Positions 1 through 5,734 of a stretch of DNA of 15,443 bases are shown here, piece after piece. The notes beneath the pieces were generated by a model that did no database searches, was not told the origin of the DNA, and saw only the letters and a list, made by a program, of their open reading frames with translations. Position 1 is the stretch's first letter. Every line of letters begins with the position of its first letter. A program made the position numbers and the translations under genes. The stretch comes from CAZADA01 sp964524065. GTDB lineage: Bacteria > Pseudomonadota > Alphaproteobacteria > Caulobacterales > Maricaulaceae. The stretch spans positions 1 to 15,443 of the forward strand of contig CAZGCB010000067.1 of the NCBI GenBank assembly GCA_964524065.1, written 5' to 3'.

Positions 1-658
1 CCGGCGCGTCCGGCAAGCGCGCAAGCACTAGGTGGATGATGTTCTCCGCACAATCATGCTCACCCCAGGTGATCCAGATTTTCTGGCCATAAATGCGATA
101 GCTGCCGTCGCCGGCGGGCTCGGCTCGGGTTTTCAACAAGCCAAGATCGGAACCGGCATGGGGCTCCGTCAAATTCATGGTGCCCGTCCATTCGCCGGTC
201 ACCAGCTTGGGCAGATACATCGCCTGCTGGGCCTCGCTGCCATGCAGCAGCAGCGCCTCCACCGCGCCGAGGGTCAGCGTCGGGCACAAGCCGAAGGCCA
301 TGTTGGCGCCTTGGATCATGTCCATGACCGCGGCGGCCATGGCCCGCGGCAGGCCGGCGCCGCCATGCTCCTGCCGGGTGGACAAGGCCTGCCAGCCGCC
401 CTCCACGAATTGCGCATAGGCGTCCTTAAAACCGGGTGAGGTATAGACGACACCGTTCTCAAGCCGTGCGCCGTGCTGATCGCCGACATGATTGAGCGGC
501 GCTAAGACATCGGCCGTCCAACGGCCCGCTTCCTCCAGCACCGCGTCTTGCACATCATCGCTCAAATCATCGAACGCCCCCGTGGCGCGCAGGCCGTGCA
601 TGGCGGCTTGTTCGTCCAAAGCGAAACGGATATCGCGGATCGGTGCGGTGTAAGTCAT
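1..658 (-). CDS. Acyl-CoA dehydrogenase, DmdC-like (partial, N-terminal 219 codons)
   Basis: This is a flavoprotein of the acyl-CoA dehydrogenase family, which introduces a 2,3-double bond into an acyl-CoA and passes electrons to ETF. It reads leftward from ATG 656-658, behind a strong Shine-Dalgarno sequence (GAGAGGAGA on the minus strand, about 664-672), and is cut by the window edge with no stop. Visible features are an N-terminal extension opening MTYTAPIRDIRFALDE, the helical N-domain around residues 30-140, the flavin/substrate motif MNLTEPHAGSDLG (161-173), and GQKIWITWGEHDCAENIIHL (191-210). The MTY.AP.RD start and the ITWGEHD block resemble the large (about 590-residue) DmdC-type enzymes (3-methylmercaptopropionyl-CoA dehydrogenase) rather than short FadE/BCAD forms. 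The substrate cannot be told from this part, and the catalytic base lies outside the window. It diverges from the YceI lipoprotein gene across a 163-base gap in which I see no convincing promoter. Confidence 0.9.
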   Translation of the reverse strand, partial: MTYTAPIRDIRFALDEQAAMHGLRATGAFDDLSDDVQDAVLEEAGRWTADVLAPLNHVGDQHGARLENGVVYTSPGFKDAYAQFVEGGWQALSTRQEHGGAGLPRAMAAAVMDMIQGANMAFGLCPTLTLGAVEALLLHGSEAQQAMYLPKLVTGEWTGTMNLTEPHAGSDLGLLKTRAEPAGDGSYRIYGQKIWITWGEHDCAENIIHLVLARLPDAP

Positions 659-821
659 ACTGTCTCCTCTCGACCGGCCCTCGCGCTTCCCGCACGCAAT
701 CGTCAGCTGGCCATACCGTTGTCTAATGTACGTGCTTCGCGGGCGGCGCCAAACCAGCTTAAGATCAAAGTCGAGGATTGGGATCAACAGCGCCCGCACA
801 CGGGCGCAGGAGCGTTACGTC

Positions 822-1502
822 ATGTCAGCCCGCTGCAGCGCCGAAACGACCAACATCATCCATCGAATCCGCATCAGCCTGCGGCGACGCGCCGTCCTGT
901 GGGGGCTGGCGTTCAGCGGGGTGCTCCTCGCCGGCTGCGCGCCGACGCCGGTGGTGGATTTCTCCGCCGCGCCGCAGGGGACCTATCAGCTCGACCCCAA
1001 GCATGCGAGTATCATATGGCGGGTCGGACACCTCAACGGCCTGTCGCGTTTTGTCGGGCGCTTTGACGACTTCGACGCCGCGTTGGAGTTCGATCCCGAC
1101 GCCCCCGAGCAAGCGCGTCTCAGCGCCGTGATCGAGGCGGCTTCCATCAACACGGGGCTGGCGGATTTCGATCCGCAAATCGCCAACAACAGCAAAATCC
1201 TCGACGCTCAGCGCCACCCGCAAATCCGTTTTGAGACAACGGCCATCACGCTCACCGGCGGCGAAAACGCCACCGTCACGGGCGATCTCACCGTGCGCGG
1301 GGTGACCGCGCCGCTCACCTTGGATGTCCGCTTCAATGGGACGACACGCGATTTTCTGCGCGGCGGGGCGCGGGTGATCGGCTTTTCCGCGATCGGGACG
1401 CTGTCACGCAGCACCTTCGGCGCGGACGCTTACATCAATTTTGGCGTCTCCGACGAGGTGGAGCTGCTCATCGAAGCCGAGTTCATCCGCCAGGGATCCT
1501 AA
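822..1502 (+). CDS. YceI-family lipoprotein
   Basis: A 226-residue YceI-domain protein. YceI proteins form a lipocalin-like barrel that binds long isoprenoid chains and are exported to the periplasm. Start ATG 822 is chosen because CAGGAG (807-812) precedes it at good spacing; the frame stays open 32 codons further upstream but without such a site. An arginine-rich n-region (residues 15-23) and a hydrophobic stretch lead to the lipobox LLAGC, with Cys39 as the lipidated residue. Ala at +2 fits outer-membrane sorting by the E. coli rule. The YceI fold follows: YQLDPKHASIIWRVGHL near 52-68, HPQIRFETT, then GDLTVRGVTAPLTLDV, and a last strand that reads SRSTFGADAYINFG instead of the usual RSDFGM. 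It also has HLNGLSRF where the relatives have HLGLS. It is the first and most diverged of four YceI genes in a row. The ligand is unknown. Confidence 0.9.
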   Translation: MSARCSAETTNIIHRIRISLRRRAVLWGLAFSGVLLAGCAPTPVVDFSAAPQGTYQLDPKHASIIWRVGHLNGLSRFVGRFDDFDAALEFDPDAPEQARLSAVIEAASINTGLADFDPQIANNSKILDAQRHPQIRFETTAITLTGGENATVTGDLTVRGVTAPLTLDVRFNGTTRDFLRGGARVIGFSAIGTLSRSTFGADAYINFGVSDEVELLIEAEFIRQGS

Positions 1503-1675
1503 AGACACCCGTCGGTGAGCGGTTTTCCCAAGCGACGCCGGCGATTGTTTCCAAAGCGTCAAAAAACATTCGCATCTCGCCCCGTCGACACCTGGGGCGC
1601 GGCCGCCCACCTTCAGCCCGACGCCACGGCGTGCGCGCATGTGTCGCGCGAGCCTATCGATGTCAGATCAACAAA

Positions 1676-1686
1676 GGGGATACCCC
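1676..1686 (+). promoter_or_regulatory. Small hairpin covering the ribosome-binding site of the second YceI gene
   Basis: GGGG (1676-1679), ATA (1680-1682) and CCCC (1683-1686) form a perfect 4-bp G:C inverted repeat directly against the ATG at 1687. The 5' arm is the core of the Shine-Dalgarno sequence, so pairing would hide it. It could be a chance by-product of a G-rich ribosome-binding site. The pairing is visible in the sequence; a regulatory role is inference. Confidence 0.25.
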
Positions 1687-2283
1687 ATGATGAAGTCCGC
1701 TTTCGCCGCCATGCTTTTGGCCGCCGCCGCCGCCGTGCCCGCCGCCGCGTACACCCCGCCCTCCGGCGCCTACGCCATGGACGACAGCCACTCGGTCGTA
1801 ACCTGGAAAATCATGCATCTGGGCCTCTCCCCCTACACCGCGCAGCTGGAGACGGTCACCGGCACGCTGAACCTGAACGCCGAAGACCTCAGCGCCTCCT
1901 CCATCTCCGCCACCATCGCCACGGCCTCCGCCGACACCGACTATACTGGCGAGAAAGACTTCGACGGCGAAGTGGTGAAATTCCTGCAGGGCGGCGATCA
2001 CCCGCAAATCACCTTCGCCTCCACCGCGGTCACGCCCACGGGCGATGACACCGCCGCGGTCACGGGCGATCTCACCTTCCTCGGCGTCACTAAGCCGGTG
2101 ACCCTCGATGTGACGCTGACCGGCGCGGTGGAGAGCCACCCCTTCGCCGGACAGCCCGCCATCGGCTTCGTGGCCGAGGGCGTGATCAAGCGCTCCGATT
2201 TCGGCATGGCTCTCGGCCCCCTGGACAACGCCTTGGGCGATGAAGTGGAAATCGAGATCGCCGCGGAGTTTATTAAGCAGTAA
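1687..2283 (+). CDS. YceI-family periplasmic protein
   Basis: A 198-residue secreted YceI protein, close to the usual family length. Two ATGs stand in tandem (1687 and 1690); 1687 is taken, 7 bases after AAAGGGGA (1673-1680). The signal peptide is short and alanine-rich, with likely cleavage after PAAA (residue 21). The mature protein has every expected YceI block: YAMDDSHSVVTWKIMHLGLS (29-48), DFDGEVVKFL, HPQITFASTAV, GDLTFLGVTKPVTLDV, and the canonical end IGFVAEGVIKRSDFGM. It is the most standard YceI of the cluster and presumably a soluble periplasmic binder of a polyisoprenoid or quinone-like lipid. Its closest partner in the window is the next gene: both share HLGL-PY, ETVTGTL and TDY-G-KDFD, which suggests tandem duplication. 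A possible terminator follows its stop codon. Confidence 0.93.
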   Translation: MMKSAFAAMLLAAAAAVPAAAYTPPSGAYAMDDSHSVVTWKIMHLGLSPYTAQLETVTGTLNLNAEDLSASSISATIATASADTDYTGEKDFDGEVVKFLQGGDHPQITFASTAVTPTGDDTAAVTGDLTFLGVTKPVTLDVTLTGAVESHPFAGQPAIGFVAEGVIKRSDFGMALGPLDNALGDEVEIEIAAEFIKQ

Positions 2284-2293
2284 AGACAAACCA

Positions 2294-2321
2294 CCCCCGC
2301 TGCGGCCACCGCCGGCGGGGG
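2294..2321 (+). terminator. Possible intrinsic terminator after the second YceI gene
   Basis: CCCCCGC (2294-2300) pairs with GCGGGGG (2315-2321), and inside it CGGC (2303-2306) pairs with GCCG (2311-2314) around a CACC loop, with a 2-base bulge (TG). This gives an 11-bp, very GC-rich stem starting 10 bases after the stop at 2281-2283. Only a weak T stretch follows (GCCTTTACT), so termination may be partial and could set the ratio between the upstream and downstream YceI genes. Confidence 0.45.
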
Positions 2322-2356
2322 GCCTTTACTGGCCTTGCACCCAGGGGGTCGCCGCC

Positions 2357-3037
2357 ATGCGCCAACGCCTCGCCGCCGCCCTCATGGCGTTTTGTTGCGC
2401 TCCATCGCTGGCGACAGCCCAGTCCACGTCAGCCCATGCGAGCCTGCAAAACGAAAACGGCGCGGAGTTCAGCACCCCCTATGCGGGGGCTTTGGGCGAT
2501 CATTTCTCGGGACAATACCGGCTCGACGACAATCATGCCGTAGTCATCTGGAGCATTCAGCATCTGGGCCTCGCGCCGTATTTCGGCCAATTCGAAACCG
2601 TGACCGGCACGCTTCAGTTCGACGCCAGCAACCCCGCGCAGTCGACCATCACCGTTGAAGCGGCGGTCAGCTCCGTGAACACGGACTATCGCGGCGCCAA
2701 GGATTTCGACGCCGAACTGGCGCAGCTGCTGAATGCGGACAAACACCCCGTCGTGCGATTTCAGTCCACCAGTGTGGAGGTGACAGGCGACAACACCGGC
2801 CGCATCACCGGTGATCTGACGGTGATGGGGATCACCCAATCCATCACCGTCGAGGCGGAACTGACCGGCAAGCAACGGTGGCATCCGTTCTCACGCTCGC
2901 CCGCGCTCGGCTTCCGCGCCGAAGGCGCGATCACACGCTCAGACTTCAGGGTGTGGGCGGGCCGACCGGTAAGTTATGCGGTCGGGGACGATATCGAGTT
3001 TATCTTCGCTGGCGACTTCATCCGCGAAGAACCCTAG
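2357..3037 (+). CDS. YceI-family periplasmic protein (third copy)
   Basis: A 226-residue secreted YceI protein. The start is ATG 2357, behind a CAGGGGG stretch (2342-2348); the frame is open further upstream into the previous gene, but the signal peptide begins exactly here. The signal peptide MRQRLAAALMAFCCAPSLATA probably ends at residue 21. A linker of about 30 residues then precedes the domain, which starts near YRLDDNHAVVIWSIQHLGLA. Other YceI blocks are TVTGTLQFD, VNTDYRGAKDFDAEL, HPVVRFQSTSVEVTG and GDLTVMGITQSITVEAEL. The last strand departs from the family: ITRSDF is followed by RVWAGRPVSYAVGDD instead of GM. It looks like a diverged tandem copy of the preceding gene. It lies 47 bases before the b561-YceI fusion and is probably cotranscribed with it. 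Confidence 0.91.
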   Translation: MRQRLAAALMAFCCAPSLATAQSTSAHASLQNENGAEFSTPYAGALGDHFSGQYRLDDNHAVVIWSIQHLGLAPYFGQFETVTGTLQFDASNPAQSTITVEAAVSSVNTDYRGAKDFDAELAQLLNADKHPVVRFQSTSVEVTGDNTGRITGDLTVMGITQSITVEAELTGKQRWHPFSRSPALGFRAEGAITRSDFRVWAGRPVSYAVGDDIEFIFAGDFIREEP

Positions 3038-3084
3038 CACAGCCGCACCGCCCAGCATGTGGCGATGCGGCGAGAGGACAGACC

Positions 3085-4380
3085 ATGAGCGACACTTCAT
3101 TCGGCGCGGCGGGGCGCGAGACCATGCGCTACACCACCGTCGCGATCGTGCTGCATTGGGTGATCGCCGTCCTCATTCTTGGACAGATCATTGGCGGGGT
3201 GTGGATGGTCAGCGCCGTCCATGACGACAACACCGCCAATGATGTGTTGGCTTTCAACGCGTTCCAACTGCACAAAACCTTCGGCATTCTGGTGCTTGTG
3301 GCCAGCTTGGCGCGCATCGTCTGGCGCTTCACCAGCCCGCGCCCGCCAGCCCCGCCCATGCCGCTCTGGCAAAAACTCGCGTCCGAGGGCGTGCATTACG
3401 GCTTCTACGCCCTGATGATCGGCGTGCCGGTGTTGGGCTGGTTGATGGTGTCCGTCTCCCCGCGCGAAGTGCCGACCTTATTGTTCAACAGTGCGGCTCT
3501 CCCCTGGCCGCACCTGCCCGGTTTCGCGGGACTAGATGTCGATGTGCGCGAAGCGCTGGAGAATGTGTTCAAGGAGGCCCACGAGCTTCTCGCCTTCGCC
3601 ATGGTGGGTTTGTTGTTCCTGCATGTGGGCGCGGCGCTCAAACACCATTTTGTCGATCGCGACGGCCTGCTCGCGCGCATGGCGCCGGGCCTGTTCGGCC
3701 GCACCAAAGCGCCGCCGGCGCCGCGCTTAGGCTGGCGGGCGGTCGCGGCGATCATCCTCGCGCCCTTGGCGCTCGGCGTCGCCATCGCCCAGCTCGCCGG
3801 CGGACATGGCGCGGTCGATACGCCAGCCATCACGGCGGAGGCTCCGGCCACCGACCGCGCCGCATCGAGCGCCACAGCCGACAGCTGGGTGATCGTGCCG
3901 GACGACAGCCAGCTGAGCTTCACGCTGCAATACAACAACAAGGCGCTGGCCGGGACCATCAGCGATTGGAGCGCGCACATCCGCTTTGATCCGGAGCGCT
4001 TAGACGATGCATCGGCCCGCGTGACCCTCAATGCCGGCGCCATCGCCACCGGCGACGGCTATGTGGACGGCCTCATCCCCGGCGAGGACGGCCTGCAGGT
4101 GAGCGCGCATCCGACGGTGACCTTTGAAACCACAGCCATCCGCCGGCTTGAGGGCGATGAATATATGGCGGACGCCATCATCACCTTACGCGGCGTCAGC
4201 CAACCGGCGTCCTTCCCCTTCAGCCTGCAAATCGAGGGCGATGCGGCGATCATGACCGGTCAGCTGGTGTTTGACCGCTTCGCCTTTGATCTGGGCCGCC
4301 GCAATGATCCCGGCGCCGCGTATCTCGGCCCGCAAGTGGTGGTGGACGCCGCCGTGCGCGCGCGCCGCGCCGCGCCCTAA
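3085..4380 (+). CDS. Cytochrome b561-YceI fusion protein
   Basis: A 431-residue inner-membrane protein joining a bacterial b561 (CybB/YceJ-type) to a C-terminal YceI domain. Start ATG 3085 follows AGAGGA (3073-3078). Residues 14-200 are b561: four membrane segments with His24 (LHWVIA), His63 (LHKTFG), His166 (AHELLAF) and His180 (FLHVGAALKHH). These match the four heme-ligand histidines of E. coli CybB, so two b hemes are expected. A fifth hydrophobic segment (about 218-238) follows an arginine-rich cytoplasmic loop and should carry the chain to the periplasm. An Ala/Thr-rich linker (242-265) leads to the YceI domain (267-431), with HPTVTFETTAI and ITLRGVSQPASFPF visible. CybB oxidises superoxide with ubiquinone; YceI binds isoprenoids. 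Electron or lipid transfer between the two parts is inference. The Sua5-type gene begins 9 bases after its stop. Confidence 0.93.
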   Translation: MSDTSFGAAGRETMRYTTVAIVLHWVIAVLILGQIIGGVWMVSAVHDDNTANDVLAFNAFQLHKTFGILVLVASLARIVWRFTSPRPPAPPMPLWQKLASEGVHYGFYALMIGVPVLGWLMVSVSPREVPTLLFNSAALPWPHLPGFAGLDVDVREALENVFKEAHELLAFAMVGLLFLHVGAALKHHFVDRDGLLARMAPGLFGRTKAPPAPRLGWRAVAAIILAPLALGVAIAQLAGGHGAVDTPAITAEAPATDRAASSATADSWVIVPDDSQLSFTLQYNNKALAGTISDWSAHIRFDPERLDDASARVTLNAGAIATGDGYVDGLIPGEDGLQVSAHPTVTFETTAIRRLEGDEYMADAIITLRGVSQPASFPFSLQIEGDAAIMTGQLVFDRFAFDLGRRNDPGAAYLGPQVVVDAAVRARRAAP

Positions 4381-4389
4381 GCCGCGCCC

Positions 4390-5397
4390 TTGGCGACGTC
4401 GCTGATCCAGCCTGCGACCCCGGCGGCGATCGCGCGCACCGCCGCGCATGTGCGGGCCGGCGGCCTGGCGGCCATTCCCACCGAAACGGTCTATGGCCTG
4501 GCGGCAGACGCCCGCAACGCCCAGGCTGTGGCGCGCCTTTACGCCGCCAAGGGCCGACCCGCCTTCAATCCACTGATCGCGCATATGCGCGACTTGGAGA
4601 TCGCTCAAACAATCGGCGCCTTCGCGCCTGAAGCGGTCGCCCTCGCCGAAGCCTTTTGGCCCGGCCCGCTGACGCTCGTGGTCCGCCATGCACCCCGCAG
4701 CGTCGGCGACAGCGTCTGCGCCCTCGCCCGCGCGGGCCTGGACACCATCGCCTTACGCGCCCCGGCGCACCCCATCGCACAAGCGCTCTTGGACGCCTTT
4801 GGCGGTCCGCTTGCGGCGCCCAGCGCCAACCCATCTGGCGGCCTCAGTCCCACCACCGCCATGGATGTCGCCCGCGGCCTTGGCGCGCGCGCTGAACGGA
4901 TCCTGGATGGCGGCCGCGCGGGGCTGGGGCTGGAATCCACCATCATCGCCGTGCTGGAGAACACGCCGCCGCGCATTCTGCGCCCCGGCCCCATCACGGC
5001 GGAGGCTCTGGCCGCGGTTTTGGAGTGCGAGCCGCAAGCGCTGCTGGCGCCTGCGCCATTGAGCACGGACGCCACCGCCCAGGGACACGCCGCGCCATTA
5101 AGCCCCGGGCAGCTGAGCCGCCATTACGCGCCGCGGCGCGCCCGGCTGCGCCTGAACGCCCACAACCTGTTGGCGGGGGAGGTGTATCTCGGTTTCGGCC
5201 GCCCCCCGCCCGGCGTCTATCCTCTGCTCAATCTCGCGCCCGGCGCAGATCTGGCGCACGCGGCGCAAACACTGTTTCCCGCTTTGCACGCGCTGGACGC
5301 CGCGGGTTACCGCGGCATCGCCATCGCGCCGATTCCCGAGCACGGCCTGGGCGTCGCCATCAATGACCGCTTGCGCCGCGCGGCCACAACGCGTTAA
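4390..5397 (+). CDS. tsaC: Threonylcarbamoyl-AMP synthase, Sua5 type
   Basis: This enzyme makes threonylcarbamoyl-AMP from threonine, bicarbonate and ATP, the first step of t6A formation at position 37 of ANN-decoding tRNAs; TsaBDE then transfers the group. At 335 residues it is the long Sua5 form. The YrdC domain (about 10-210) shows IPTETVYGLAADA (29-41), KGRPAFNPLIAH (54-65), FWPGPLTLV (89-97), APSANPSGGLSPTT (143-156) and LESTII (181-186). The linker motif SPGQLSRHYAPRR (238-250) leads into the C-terminal Sua5 domain. The start is a TTG at 4390 with no clear Shine-Dalgarno sequence, 9 bases after the b561-YceI stop. It is chosen because the family needs about 25-30 residues before PTETVYG and no ATG lies in between; translation may depend on the upstream gene. 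Confidence 0.92.
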   Translation: MATSLIQPATPAAIARTAAHVRAGGLAAIPTETVYGLAADARNAQAVARLYAAKGRPAFNPLIAHMRDLEIAQTIGAFAPEAVALAEAFWPGPLTLVVRHAPRSVGDSVCALARAGLDTIALRAPAHPIAQALLDAFGGPLAAPSANPSGGLSPTTAMDVARGLGARAERILDGGRAGLGLESTIIAVLENTPPRILRPGPITAEALAAVLECEPQALLAPAPLSTDATAQGHAAPLSPGQLSRHYAPRRARLRLNAHNLLAGEVYLGFGRPPPGVYPLLNLAPGADLAHAAQTLFPALHALDAAGYRGIAIAPIPEHGLGVAINDRLRRAATTR

Positions 5398-5461
5398 CCG
5401 TGGTGGAAATTGCGCAAAATAGCCGGTGTGGCGGCAAGACTTTCTTTAAACCTTCGCGCGA

Positions 5462-5480
5462 CCCTCTTTTCGCTTGAGGG
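5462..5480 (+). promoter_or_regulatory. Hairpin overlapping the ribosome-binding site of the 59-codon gene
   Basis: CCCTC (5462-5466) and GAGGG (5476-5480) form a perfect 5-bp inverted repeat with a 9-base loop. The 3' arm is most of the Shine-Dalgarno sequence for ATG 5490, so pairing could lower translation. Short stems like this arise easily around GA-rich ribosome-binding sites, so a function is only inferred. Confidence 0.22.
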
Positions 5481-5489
5481 AGTGTCGCC

Positions 5490-5669
5490 ATGACGAGCGC
5501 GGATTTTTTCTATCCCGGATTTGAACATGCCGGCCTTGAAACGCCGGTTGATCGCGCGTTGACCTGGGCGCTGTGCGCCTGCGCCCTCATCGCCGTACGC
5601 CTGCGCGCCGGCGCGGGTCATGTGGTTGAGCGCTTGAGCCCGCGTCTGCAGCCGCAATTCGACGCGTAA
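5490..5669 (+). CDS. Hypothetical 59-residue protein
   Basis: A short reading frame, ATG 5490-5492 to TAA 5667-5669, behind a strong Shine-Dalgarno sequence (GAGGGAG, 5476-5482) at good spacing. The protein opens MTSADFFYPGFEHAGLETPV, then has an amphipathic to hydrophobic stretch (residues 22-40, ALTWALCACALIAVRL), then a basic tail ending in PRLQPQFDA. It could be a small membrane-associated protein; I do not recognise a family. It fills most of the 337-base space between tsaC and the FAD-linked oxidase, where no other coding frame stands out. The support is the ribosome-binding site, third-position GC-rich codons and placement. It could still be a chance frame. Confidence 0.55.
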   Translation: MTSADFFYPGFEHAGLETPVDRALTWALCACALIAVRLRAGAGHVVERLSPRLQPQFDA

Positions 5670-5734
5670 TCCGAGCGTGATCGCGGCGCCCCGCGCCCCT
5701 TGGCGCGCGCCGATGGGCGCCCTCATATGCGGGT

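Noticed and set aside
659..821. Divergent promoter/operator between the acyl-CoA dehydrogenase and first YceI gene.
   Set aside because: No -35/-10 pair, CtrA TTAA-N7-TTAA site or clear palindrome could be identified.
1506..1526. CACC-CGTC-GGTG stem followed by AGCGGTTTT after the first YceI stop, as a terminator.
   Set aside because: The stem is only 4 bp and the T run is short and displaced; too weak to call.
1523..1558. Near-identical 11-mers TTTCCCAAGCG and TTTCCAAAGCG 24 bases apart between the first two YceI genes, possibly operator half-sites.
   Set aside because: Only one pair, not palindromic, differing at one base, and with no recognisable promoter around it; chance cannot be excluded.
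1663..2289. Long minus-strand open frame (208 codons) opposite the second YceI gene.
   Set aside because: It mirrors a clear YceI gene; its low-complexity Gly/His-rich product is typical of antisense frames in GC-rich codon-biased DNA.
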